In this document: positions 17,886-27,150 of the stretch, piece after piece
How positions within the stretch are numbered: the stretch's first letter is position 1
Layout of the letters: every line of letters begins with the position of its first letter
Source of the DNA: Gammaproteobacteria bacterium
Lineage (GTDB): Bacteria > Pseudomonadota > Gammaproteobacteria > Acidiferrobacterales > SZUA-150
Direction: 5' to 3'
Length of the DNA: 64,000 nucleotides
Assembly (NCBI GenBank): GCA_029880545.1
Contig: JAOUOD010000001.1
Coordinates: 186,001 to 250,000, forward strand
Position numbers and translations under genes: made by a program
The notes under the pieces: model-generated
Database searches by the model: none
Told to the model about the DNA's origin: nothing
The model's input: the letters and a program-made list of their open reading frames with translations, nothing else

Positions 17886-17900
17886 TGTTATATATCGCTT

Positions 17901-18233
17901 TTACTTTGAATTCAGGATCCAGTCCAGGTAACCCGCGAGGCCATCAGTAACTGGGACCGTCACAATCTCAGGAAGTTCGTAGGGATGCAACTCCAGCAGT
18001 CGGTCCCTCAGAACAGGAAAGTGTTCCACCGGCGATTTAATCAACAGCAGCAGTTCAGCGTCATCCTGGATACCGCCGTTCCACTTATATACTGATCGCA
18101 CGCCATCAATTATATTGACGCAGGCTGCCAGGTTTTGTTCCACCAGGGTCTTGGCAAGGGTCTGCGCTGTGTCCCGGTTCGGGCAGGTAGTCAAAACGAT
18201 GTGAACGCCTGTATTGGTTTGTCGGATTGTCAT
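17901..18233 (-). CDS. cutA: divalent cation tolerance protein CutA
   Basis: CutA1 proteins are small trimeric cytoplasmic proteins linked to copper tolerance; their molecular role is not settled. The 110 residues contain VLTTCPNRDTAQTLAKTLVEQNLAACVNI, then YKWNGGIQDDAELLLLIKS and LHPYELPEIVTVPV, all signatures of the family. It is the first gene of the minus-strand cutA-dsbD-tlpA run and is divergent from the histidine kinase gene at 18492; the 258-bp gap must hold both promoters, although none was clear. Confidence 0.94.
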   Translation of the reverse strand: MTIRQTNTGVHIVLTTCPNRDTAQTLAKTLVEQNLAACVNIIDGVRSVYKWNGGIQDDAELLLLIKSPVEHFPVLRDRLLELHPYELPEIVTVPVTDGLAGYLDWILNSK

Positions 18234-18491
18234 GCGCGGCAGCGGCAGGTCCTTTGATCAAACACGCATCATACATCAGGAAAATTTCCCGGCAACAGCG
18301 CGCGCGGGCTTCGGTTGCGTGCCCTGGGTGCCAGGTAATTCCCCAGATGTAATATGTAAACAATTGAAAAAGCTGTAGCCGAGCCTGCCGTAGCCAGTGT
18401 ATACCCCGGCATTGGTCATATATGGTAAAGAGAAATAAAGACAATAAAATTACCAATGCACCAGTATCGCCAGGAGAATCCCGGAGACAGG

Positions 18492-21400
18492 ATGCAGGCA
18501 CCCGCACTTCCAAAAAACGAACCTGATCGTCTCGAGAGTTTGCATGCCTGCGCGATTCTGGATACGGCATCTGACGAGCGTTTTGATCGGCTTACCCGGC
18601 TGGCACAACAATTGTTTGATGCCCCGATCGCCCTGATTACTCTCGTTGATGCCAGGCGCCAATGGTTCAAGTCTGCGCAGGGCTTGAGTGTCAGCGAAAC
18701 CGGGCGGGATATCTCGTTTTGCGGACATACTATATTAAGTGATGACATACTCGAGATTCAGGACGCCCGTCTTGATGAGCGCTTTGCCAACAACCCGCTG
18801 GTAGTTGCTGCGCCGAATATCCGGTTTTATGCCGGGGCGCCGCTGCATTCCGATGATAGAATGCGGGTCGGCACCTTGTGTATTGCCGACTATAAACCCC
18901 GACAATTGACCGAGCCGCAGCGCAAGGCTTTGCGCGATCTTGCAAATTGCGTTGAAACGGAAATTATTGAGCATCGTCGTCGGCACCAGCAGGACGCACT
19001 GGTTACCCTGACCCGAATTACAACACTTCACAATGACGACATTCGCGAGTTGCTGCGCGAGGCGTTGACCATTGGTTGTGCTTACCTCGGGTTGCCAATT
19101 GGCATTATCAGTAGTATTGAAGCCGAAGATTACGAGGTGCTGGTGCAGGTTTCGCCTCCTGGTGTGCTGGAGGATGGCGCCCGGTTCGAGCTTGGTAAGA
19201 CCTATTGCAGCATTACCTTGCAGTCAGGTGACGTGTTACCTGTTACGCATATGCGCAAGAGCAGGCACGCCGGGCATCCTTGTTACCAGGAATTCGGACT
19301 GGAAAGTTACATCGGTGTGCCTTTGTACATGCACGGCAAGTCCTGCGGGACACTGAATTTCTCCTCTTCGGAGCCACGTGAGCCGCGGGACTTTACCGGT
19401 GCCGAACTGGAATTCATGCGACTGTTCGGCGACTGGGTGTCCAGTCGTCTGCAACAATGGCAGCTGGACCGGGTTGTAGATCTTCATAGGCGGCTTAGCC
19501 TGGCCATCAGCCGTGCGCAATCCGAATTCATTCGTCAGCCGGACCGCAACAAGGCTTTTGAAAGCCTGTTGACCGATATATTGAAGCTGACGAACAGTGA
19601 TTACGGTTTTATTGGCGAAGTGCTGACCGGTGCAGGTGGTGATCTCTACCTCAAAACCTATGCAATCACGGATATTTCCTGGAACGATGAAACTCGCCGG
19701 TTTTATCAGGACAATGCCCCTCTCGGTCTTGAGTTCCATAATCTCAAAACCCTGTTTGGTTCGGTACTGACCAGTCGTGAGGCGGTGATTGCCAACGACC
19801 CGGCCAACGACCCGAGGCGCGGAGGATTGCCGGAAGGTCATCCACCATTGACCGCCTTTCTCGGATTGCCGATTTACCACAACACCGAAATGGTGGCCAT
19901 GCTTGGTATCGCCAATCGTCCTGGTGGATATGATGACAGCATCGTGTCTTTCCTGGCCCCGATGTTGACCACCATTGGCCAGATTGTAGATGCCGCAAAT
20001 ACGCAAAAACAGCTGCAAGAAAGTGAGGATAGCTATCGAAACCTGTTCGAATTGTCCGAGGATGCCAACATGACCCTGGATGAGGCCGGTTTCATTGATT
20101 GCAACCAGGCCACCCTGGCCATGTTTGGCGCCAGCTCAAAAGCCGATTTTCTTGGCAAGCATCCTTCAGAGATATCTCCGGAGTTTCAGCCGGACGGACG
20201 GGATTCGTTGTCAGCGGCCGATGAAAAAATTGCAACGGCATTCAGTAAAGGGCACAACCTGTTTGAATGGTTGCATCAACGAACCAACGGCGAGGTATTT
20301 CCTGCCGAAGTGTTGCTGACGCCAATGATGCTTGGTGGGCGCAACCTGCTGCAGGCCGTGGTGCGCGATATCACCGAGCGCAAGCGTACGGAAAAAGCGC
20401 TTCATGAAAGCACCGCGCAACTGAGATCGATTATTATGGCTGTGCCCATGGTATTGTGGATGCTGGACAAAGACGGAAGATTCCTGATGTCGGAGGGCAG
20501 GGGATTGAAGGACCTCGGACTGACGCCGGGGCAGGTGGTGGGTCAAAGCGTGTTTGACGTATATGCTGATTTCCCCGAATTATTGAATACGGTGAAACGC
20601 GCACTGCGGGGTGAAACGCTGTTCCTTGACCAGGATGTTGTCGATCGCACCTACGAAACACATTACCAGCCGTGGATAGACCAGGACGGTGAATTCAGGG
20701 GAACCATTGGTGTTGCCATGGACATTACCGAACGTAAACATGCCGAGGCCGCCTTGAGAGAAAGCGAGTCACGATTAAGCTTCCTGTTATTATCCAGTCC
20801 AACCGTTATTTATACTTGCGATGCTACTCCGCCTTTTGGCGCCACATTTATCAGCGCCAACGCCCATCGACTGATGGGGTATAGTCCGGAAGAATTTACC
20901 GGTGACCCCGGTTTCTGGGCCGATCATATTCATCCTGATGATGCGCCAAGAGTGTTTGAGAATCTTCCGCAGCTGTTTGAGCATGGACACCACAACCACG
21001 AATACCGGTTTCGCATGCCCGATGGCAGCTATCGCTGGTTCTACGACGATCTGCGCCTGATCGTTGATCTTAACGGCGATCCCGTTGAGATAGTTGGCTC
21101 GTGGATTGATATTTCCGATCGAAAGCGAGTCGAGCAGATCAAGAAAGAGTTCATCTCTACGGCCAGTCACGAATTGCGCACACCACTGACGTCGATTGTT
21201 GCAGCGCTTGGGCTGATTTCCGGGGATTATCTTGGAGATTTGCCGCCGCAGGTAAGGGAGATGGTGGCGATTGCCAGGAAAAACAGCCAACGGCTTTCGA
21301 CCCTGATCAACGAGTTGCTGGATATTGAAAAACTGGAAGCCGGCAAAATGGCCATGAATTTCAAAGTACAGCCATTGATGCAGATTGTCGATCAGGCGGT

Positions 21401-21830
21401 ACACGACAATCAGCCGTATGCCGAGCAATATAATGTTCGATTCCTGGCGGATGGTCGGGTTGACGACATTAATGTCTCCGTTGATGAGCAGCGACTGCTG
21501 CAGGTATTGACCAACTTGCTGTCCAATGCGGCCAAGTTTTCCCCGCCTGGAGGAGTAGTCCGCATTCGCACCTCGAGAAGCGGCGGAAACGTTCGCATTG
21601 AGGTCATCGACAAGGGGCCGGGTATATCCGACGAGTTTCGTAACCGTGTGTTTGAAAAATTTGCCCAGGCCGATGCCACCAATACCCGAAACTCCGGTGG
21701 TACCGGCCTTGGGTTGGCAATCAGTCGGGAGTTGATTGAGCAAATGGAGGGGCGTATCGGCTTCGAGTCCGCGGCAGAGCGGGGTTCAACGTTTTACTTC
21801 GAGCTTCCAGTCAGTAATACCCCGGTATAA
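18492..21830 (+). CDS. orphan hybrid-sensor histidine kinase with three GAF and three PAS domains
   Basis: This soluble kinase of 1112 residues has, in order, a GAF domain (about 15-165), a second GAF (about 180-335), a third GAF (about 345-505), three PAS domains (about 510-885, the last with the PAS-fold-3 sequence WADHIHPDDAPR), a HisKA domain with ASHELRTPLTSIVAA carrying the phospho-accepting histidine, and a HATPase domain. The HATPase shows DKGPGIS and GGTGLGLAISRELIEQM. No membrane segment and no receiver domain are present. The ATG at 18492 has a GGAG ribosome-binding site five bases upstream; another in-frame ATG at 18456 lacks one. No response regulator gene is adjacent, so its partner and signal are unknown. 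Confidence 0.88.
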   Translation: MQAPALPKNEPDRLESLHACAILDTASDERFDRLTRLAQQLFDAPIALITLVDARRQWFKSAQGLSVSETGRDISFCGHTILSDDILEIQDARLDERFANNPLVVAAPNIRFYAGAPLHSDDRMRVGTLCIADYKPRQLTEPQRKALRDLANCVETEIIEHRRRHQQDALVTLTRITTLHNDDIRELLREALTIGCAYLGLPIGIISSIEAEDYEVLVQVSPPGVLEDGARFELGKTYCSITLQSGDVLPVTHMRKSRHAGHPCYQEFGLESYIGVPLYMHGKSCGTLNFSSSEPREPRDFTGAELEFMRLFGDWVSSRLQQWQLDRVVDLHRRLSLAISRAQSEFIRQPDRNKAFESLLTDILKLTNSDYGFIGEVLTGAGGDLYLKTYAITDISWNDETRRFYQDNAPLGLEFHNLKTLFGSVLTSREAVIANDPANDPRRGGLPEGHPPLTAFLGLPIYHNTEMVAMLGIANRPGGYDDSIVSFLAPMLTTIGQIVDAANTQKQLQESEDSYRNLFELSEDANMTLDEAGFIDCNQATLAMFGASSKADFLGKHPSEISPEFQPDGRDSLSAADEKIATAFSKGHNLFEWLHQRTNGEVFPAEVLLTPMMLGGRNLLQAVVRDITERKRTEKALHESTAQLRSIIMAVPMVLWMLDKDGRFLMSEGRGLKDLGLTPGQVVGQSVFDVYADFPELLNTVKRALRGETLFLDQDVVDRTYETHYQPWIDQDGEFRGTIGVAMDITERKHAEAALRESESRLSFLLLSSPTVIYTCDATPPFGATFISANAHRLMGYSPEEFTGDPGFWADHIHPDDAPRVFENLPQLFEHGHHNHEYRFRMPDGSYRWFYDDLRLIVDLNGDPVEIVGSWIDISDRKRVEQIKKEFISTASHELRTPLTSIVAALGLISGDYLGDLPPQVREMVAIARKNSQRLSTLINELLDIEKLEAGKMAMNFKVQPLMQIVDQAVHDNQPYAEQYNVRFLADGRVDDINVSVDEQRLLQVLTNLLSNAAKFSPPGGVVRIRTSRSGGNVRIEVIDKGPGISDEFRNRVFEKFAQADATNTRNSGGTGLGLAISRELIEQMEGRIGFESAAERGSTFYFELPVSNTPV

Positions 21831-21915
21831 TCCTTATACTGGCTCTGCCTCCACGCCCGGTTTTGTGCTATGGATATGGTATTGAGCCAACTGGTTCCCG
21901 GGGGGAGAGAGATCA

Positions 21916-22719
21916 ATGAATTACTCCGCAATCGTTGTGGCAGTGGTGGTGCCGGTCGTCCTCCGCCATGTTATGAAGGCCGTACCTATTTCGGAAGACC
22001 CGGATGACTACCCGCCTTACGAAGAGCTGGATCAGCGCTGGGGCAATATCTATCTGGCTATCGGCGTGGCCGTGATACCCGCCATGGCATTGTTCGGTGT
22101 GATCAGTTGGTATGTGCTGGCGTGGCTTGCACACATGGCCTTGCCCGATCCAGATTCGGGAATAATCGTTTACCGGGCAAGTGACTTTATGCAAATGTTT
22201 CCGGCGTTGTTCCTGGGTATCATGCTGGTTGCACCTGTAGGGATATTCCTGGAAAAGATATTACTGAAGCCGCAAGCCCTGAAAGAATTTATTTATTACC
22301 AGAAGCGCCGTGCCGGTGGTGATGATCGCAAGGCGCTAGGCAGAATGGCCGTGTTTGTTGTGCCCCTGAGCCTGTTATTCTCCGTGTTCCTCGCAGATAC
22401 CTATACAGTATTCCGCGAAGATCGCATTGTTGACAGTGGCTTCTTTGCACTGGGAGAAACCGAGTATCGTTATGAAAATATCACGACCATAGAGCGCCAG
22501 CTTACGGTTGAGAAGAACACCCGAACCGGGAAGATCAAGGACTCATATTTCAGCACTCGTATCCGGTTCGGTGATGATGGCGACTGGTACAATGTCGATA
22601 CCCGCGGCATGCTTGATTCCGACCCGGAAAAAGGTGGGGCACTACTGGCTTTCCTGGAGAAGAAGACCGGCATAAGCCATGTCCGGTTTCCGGATATTGT
22701 TTTAAGCACGTCTGATTGA
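21916..22719 (+). CDS. integral membrane protein, unknown function
   Basis: This 267-residue protein is not recognised. It has an N-terminal hydrophobic stretch (MNYSAIVVAVVVPVVL), then membrane segments at about residues 48-72, 92-112 and 142-160. A soluble C-terminal part of about 100 residues contains YRYENITTIERQLTVEKN and RIRFGDDGDWYNVDTRG, which resembles a small beta-rich pleckstrin-like fold (weak inference). The start ATG at 21916 follows a GGGGAGAGAGATCA purine-rich ribosome-binding site. It lies between the kinase and fxsA on the same strand. Function is unknown. Confidence 0.7.
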   Translation: MNYSAIVVAVVVPVVLRHVMKAVPISEDPDDYPPYEELDQRWGNIYLAIGVAVIPAMALFGVISWYVLAWLAHMALPDPDSGIIVYRASDFMQMFPALFLGIMLVAPVGIFLEKILLKPQALKEFIYYQKRRAGGDDRKALGRMAVFVVPLSLLFSVFLADTYTVFREDRIVDSGFFALGETEYRYENITTIERQLTVEKNTRTGKIKDSYFSTRIRFGDDGDWYNVDTRGMLDSDPEKGGALLAFLEKKTGISHVRFPDIVLSTSD

Positions 22720-22789
22720 TGACCGAAGCAGCGTTGAATTTCCCGTATTTGTCCGCATATAGATACTGGTTCATTTAACGGATACTCCC

Positions 22790-23248
22790 TTGCCTTATTT
22801 GTTTCTTGCATTCCTGCTGGTTCCGCTGGCGGAGATCTGGTTGTTGATCCAGGTTGGCAGCATGATCGGCGCCGGCTGGACCATTGTCGCCGTTGTGGGT
22901 ACGGCTGTTGCCGGGGCTGCCATGGTTCGCGCCCAGGGCTTGTCGACCCTTCGCAGGATCCAGGATTCGATGCGCCGCGGAGAACCGCCGGCCATCGAGA
23001 TGCTTGAAGGGCTGGCCTTGTTCATGGCCGGTGCGCTGATGCTGACCCCCGGATTCTTTACTGATGGCCTCGGTTTTATGCTGCTGGTACCTCCGCTTCG
23101 GCGCCAGTTGGTCGTGTTTGCGCTGCGGCGTAGTGGTGTCATGGTAAATGCTTATGCGGCCAGTCATGCATCGGACAAGCCCTTTGACCAGACCCGTCAG
23201 GCGCCCCTGGAAGGACAGTGGCGTGGCGATGACAATCATTATCATTAA
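22790..23248 (+). CDS. fxsA: FxsA family membrane protein
   Basis: FxsA is a small inner-membrane protein, known in E. coli for suppressing phage T7 exclusion by F plasmids. The 152 residues show the family pattern: an N-terminal hairpin MPYLFLAFLLVPLAEIWLLIQVG, a second hydrophobic stretch GWTIVAVVGTAVAGAAMVRAQG, and LMLTPGFFTDGLGFMLLVPPLR. It starts at a TTG (22790), the only start fitting the family N-terminus. In many gammaproteobacteria fxsA lies close to groES-groEL, which here is 10 kb downstream. Confidence 0.88.
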   Translation: MPYLFLAFLLVPLAEIWLLIQVGSMIGAGWTIVAVVGTAVAGAAMVRAQGLSTLRRIQDSMRRGEPPAIEMLEGLALFMAGALMLTPGFFTDGLGFMLLVPPLRRQLVVFALRRSGVMVNAYAASHASDKPFDQTRQAPLEGQWRGDDNHYH

Positions 23249-23452
23249 TCCTGCCTTCATCGATTTCGGTCTGTTCGCATATTTCCGCGGAATCGCCTGA
23301 AAAATCACCAGCTACTCCTGTCAATAATCTTCGGTTTAATGGTTGCCTTGCACTGACGCTGGAGCCTGCGGGTGATAGCGTTATAATGCCTGTCGGGAGA
23401 ATTATTCGAATGCCATGATATTCGGCTGGATTCAGGCCAGGGGGACAAGGAG

Positions 23453-26400
23453 ATGGAAAACCTTCATGTAAGATGGATTCGACCGGCTATTGCATTGTTC
23501 GGGATTTGCATCGCGTCGGGCAACCTGGTTGCGGTAGCCGCCGAAGACCAGCCAGGGAAAGCTGGCGAAATTGTCAGCATCAAGGGAAGCGGCGAACACA
23601 AAGACAATGATGCGGCGCAATGGCGGGGCGCGCGAGTCAGTCAAGATCTATTTAACGGCAACTATATCCGTACCGGCAATTACAGCCGCATGGGCATCCT
23701 GTTCCGGGATCGCACCCAGATTCGCGTCAACCAGAAAACCGTATTAATGATCAAGTCCGTCCAGGGAACGGCAACCGGTACCAATACCGTGATAAACCTG
23801 AACCGCGGGCGTGTCTGGACCCAGACCAAAACTCTTCCCCGTGGCTTGTTGATGAATACACCGTCAGCAACGGCTGCCATTCGCGGCACCGATTGGGATA
23901 TCGAGGTGGATGATCGCGGTGCTGCCACGATTACGGTGCTCAGTGGCGAAGTGGATTTTTATAATGATCACGGTCGCGTCCTGGTTGGCAGGAACGAGCA
24001 GGCTCGCGCCGAAGTGGGCAAGGCGCCGGTAAAGCTGGTAATCGTGCAACCGCGCGACAGGGTGCAATGGGTGACCGCCTATTCCATCGATCCTCTTCAG
24101 CATATCTACTTTTATTCCGCAGCGATCAAGCCATTGAAACAGTCCCTGGCTGAAATTCGCGGTGATTCGGTTGATGCCCATGTAGACCGGGGAAACATTT
24201 ATGCGGACATGGGCCAATGGAAGCAGGCAGAGGAAGAGTATAATAAGGCGTTAGGCATGGATCGGCTGCATGCTGCGGCCGCGGTCGGGCTGGGCTACGC
24301 GGCCCTGGCCAGAAAGAACTGGCGCCAGGCCGGCGCGCTGTTTGGTCGCGTCTCCGCAGGCGGCAATGTTGGTGAATTGGCGGAAATCGGCCGGGTGGCT
24401 GTGGATGCAGGACAGGACGATCTTGGCAGCGCTATTACCCGGTTGAGCCGGTTAATTGGCAATCGCGGTCTGCGACAACCCGCAGCGTATCTCGTCCTGT
24501 CCGATATTATGGTTTACAGCGGTGAGCTGTCCCGGGCCCTGAATTATGCCGAGCAGGCGCAGCGTCGATTCCCGGATAATGCCCGCTGTTACGCGCAGCT
24601 GGCCAGGCTGTACATGTTGGCTGACAGGAGCGAGGACAGCCATAAGGCCATCAAGGCAGCACAACAAAAAGATTCACGTTCTTATGAAGCCCGTATTGCC
24701 GGTGGTGAGCTGGCTCGCGTGGAAGGTGATGCCGATGAGGCCCTGTCAGCCTACAGACTTGCAACCAGGGAAAGCCCGGAAAAGTCTGCAGCATGGTTCG
24801 GGTTAGGCGTGGTTAATACCGAGCGTGAGTATGTCTCTGATGCACGTGTACAGCTGGAAAAAGCATTGTCGCTCAGCCCGGCTGGACCGGGCTACCAGAG
24901 CGAGCTCGGTGTACTGGAAAGTTTTGCCAACAATTTTGATGATGCCGAAGCGGCTTTCGAAAGCGCATTGAAACAGAACCCTTCCGATTACCGCGCGTTG
25001 ACAGGGCTCGGCATACTGCAGCTCAAGCGTGGCCGTACGGCAGAAGCGCTGGACATGTTCCTGCGCGCAGGATTAATGGAACCACGTTATGCGCGGGCGC
25101 GCATGTATACCGGTGTCGCTTATTACCAGTCGGGTTATGTTAACCAGGCGCTGGAAGAATTGCGTGTCGCTGCCGAGCTGGATGCCAATGATCCGATGCC
25201 GCATTTGTTGGCAAGCATCATTTATTCTGATTTGCTCAGACCCGGTGAGGCCATCTCCGAAGCGCGCAAGGCATCGGCGTTAATGCCAAACCTGAAATCA
25301 CTGAACCAGTTGGCCAACACCCAGCGGGGTACCACCAACCTTGGCCAGGCATTTGCGTTCATGGGTATGGAAGACTGGGCGCAAATGTATGCACAGGAAT
25401 CCTATTACCCGTTCTGGGCCGGCAGCCACCTGTTCCTGGCGGATCGCTATGCCGGGCTGTTTACCAAGAACTCGGAACTGTTCCAGGGCTTTATTGCTGA
25501 TCCCACCGTGTTTGGTGCGAGTAACCTGTTCCAGACGCTGGTGGAAAAACCAGGTCAAAACATCAATGTTTCGTATCGGGGTACCAGCTCAAATGATGGT
25601 GATGAAGATTTTTCAGGCACCAGTCCGTTCATCGAGCTGAGTGGATTCAGTAATGGCATTATGCCGCTGGCGTATTATGGCGCTTTCGAGAATTTTGATC
25701 TTGATTTTGATTCTGGCCCGTATGAGAGGGATAGTTATACACTGGCGCTGGGATTCAAGCCCAGCCATTTCCTGGGCATGTTCCTGTTTGCAGATCGAGG
25801 GGATTTGCTTACCGGTGTTGAAGGCACTGATTTGGCCAGTGGCGTCAGTTACCAGTTCGATGAAGCTTTGATATCAGATCGGGCGGATCTTGGTGCTCAC
25901 ATCAAGTTTTCTCCACGATCACAGTTATGGTTTAAGGCCGGTAACTTTCAATCCGGCGACATTGTAGAGGGCATGATTGCCGGAGAATCGGTGGAAATGG
26001 ATGTTACCGTTGATGTACCGGAGTTCGCGGTGCGTCAAACCATTGGCCTGGGAAATCATTACGAGATTTCCCTGGGCTATGAACAGGCCAATCGCGAAAC
26101 TGATGTTTTGTACCGGCAGCTTGATACGGCCAACACTGTTTTGCTGGGAACGCCTGTCTATGGTGTATTTGACCAGGCATATTCCGAGGACTCATCAGAT
26201 GCCTATGTTTCGGCGCGAATAAAGTTCACCACCAACTGGCTGGTGCAGCTGGACGCCTGGTATCAGCAGCATGAACGTACGGCACACGAGGACTTTTACC
26301 TGGAAGCGCCTGCGTTCGGATTGACTACCACGCCAGTCTCCACCGATTTTGATTACAAGTATGACCAGGTCAGCCCGCGATTCGGTATGTCTTATCGTTT

Positions 26401-27133
26401 TGCCGATCATGGTGTGATCCGGGTTGCTTACCAGAACTGGGTGCGGCCGGCATCGTTCAGTTCCCTGGGCTCCGTGGCAACAGCCGGTATCGCGCTGGAT
26501 GATCGCCTGGTAGCCCGCGGTGGTGAGTTGACCCGCAGCCGCGGCCAGGTTGAGTGGGAGCTGACGCCGCGCTTGTTTGCCAGTGCGTTCGCGGACTACA
26601 AGGAAATCAATAACAACCGCTTCACCATCACCACGCCTTATGCCATTAATGATCTTGAGGGGCTGGACAAGCTCAAGAGTCGCGACCCGGGATCGTTGAC
26701 CCGCGATGACTTGCTGGAGTTTATCAGTACGCCGGATTACGAAAGCGGTACCATAAGTTCCGGCGGTTTCTCCCTTAACTATCTGTTGGCTGAGCGCTGG
26801 GGCGTCTATGGCAAGTATGTCAACACGGTATCTGCCAATACCGGCGATACTTACACGGACAACTGGCTTCCGTATCTTCCCGCCTACGCATCAGCACTGG
26901 GTTTGAGCTGGACGCACCCGGGCGGGTTTTACCTGGTCGGGCGCATGATTCATCGTTCGGAACGGTATGCCGATGAAGCCAATACCCGGTTACTGGACGC
27001 GGGCTGGAACGGCGCGGCCGATATCTACTGGCAATCACCGGCAAAACACTGGCTGATTCGTTTCTCCGTGGATGATGCAATGGATGATACCAGGGGAACG
27101 CAATATACCGCCGAAGCCAGTATGCGATTTTGA
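23453..27133 (+). CDS. FecR-TPR-outer-membrane beta-barrel protein
   Basis: This 1226-residue protein has a signal peptide (to about residue 30). A FecR-like domain follows (about 35-190, with TGNYSRMGILFRDRTQIRVN and TPSATAAIRGTDWDIEV), then a tetratricopeptide-repeat region (about 235-620) with many A-E-E-Y-N-K-A-L-type helices. The last 530 residues are rich in alternating polar/aromatic strands and end in MRF, a terminal phenylalanine as in outer-membrane beta-barrels. I infer a periplasmic sensing or scaffold part attached to an outer-membrane barrel. The downstream cyclase gene starts within 20 bp of its stop, so the two are probably made together. A perfect TATAAT lies at 23382-23387, but its -35 is weak. 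Ligand and function are unknown. Confidence 0.78.
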   Translation: MENLHVRWIRPAIALFGICIASGNLVAVAAEDQPGKAGEIVSIKGSGEHKDNDAAQWRGARVSQDLFNGNYIRTGNYSRMGILFRDRTQIRVNQKTVLMIKSVQGTATGTNTVINLNRGRVWTQTKTLPRGLLMNTPSATAAIRGTDWDIEVDDRGAATITVLSGEVDFYNDHGRVLVGRNEQARAEVGKAPVKLVIVQPRDRVQWVTAYSIDPLQHIYFYSAAIKPLKQSLAEIRGDSVDAHVDRGNIYADMGQWKQAEEEYNKALGMDRLHAAAAVGLGYAALARKNWRQAGALFGRVSAGGNVGELAEIGRVAVDAGQDDLGSAITRLSRLIGNRGLRQPAAYLVLSDIMVYSGELSRALNYAEQAQRRFPDNARCYAQLARLYMLADRSEDSHKAIKAAQQKDSRSYEARIAGGELARVEGDADEALSAYRLATRESPEKSAAWFGLGVVNTEREYVSDARVQLEKALSLSPAGPGYQSELGVLESFANNFDDAEAAFESALKQNPSDYRALTGLGILQLKRGRTAEALDMFLRAGLMEPRYARARMYTGVAYYQSGYVNQALEELRVAAELDANDPMPHLLASIIYSDLLRPGEAISEARKASALMPNLKSLNQLANTQRGTTNLGQAFAFMGMEDWAQMYAQESYYPFWAGSHLFLADRYAGLFTKNSELFQGFIADPTVFGASNLFQTLVEKPGQNINVSYRGTSSNDGDEDFSGTSPFIELSGFSNGIMPLAYYGAFENFDLDFDSGPYERDSYTLALGFKPSHFLGMFLFADRGDLLTGVEGTDLASGVSYQFDEALISDRADLGAHIKFSPRSQLWFKAGNFQSGDIVEGMIAGESVEMDVTVDVPEFAVRQTIGLGNHYEISLGYEQANRETDVLYRQLDTANTVLLGTPVYGVFDQAYSEDSSDAYVSARIKFTTNWLVQLDAWYQQHERTAHEDFYLEAPAFGLTTTPVSTDFDYKYDQVSPRFGMSYRFADHGVIRVAYQNWVRPASFSSLGSVATAGIALDDRLVARGGELTRSRGQVEWELTPRLFASAFADYKEINNNRFTITTPYAINDLEGLDKLKSRDPGSLTRDDLLEFISTPDYESGTISSGGFSLNYLLAERWGVYGKYVNTVSANTGDTYTDNWLPYLPAYASALGLSWTHPGGFYLVGRMIHRSERYADEANTRLLDAGWNGAADIYWQSPAKHWLIRFSVDDAMDDTRGTQYTAEASMRF

Positions 27134-27150
27134 CCGGCAATAACCTGCTA

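Noticed and set aside
18456-18491. Upstream ATG of the large kinase
   Set aside because: The ATG at 18492 has a proper ribosome-binding site; 18456 has none, and the extra twelve residues are not domain sequence.
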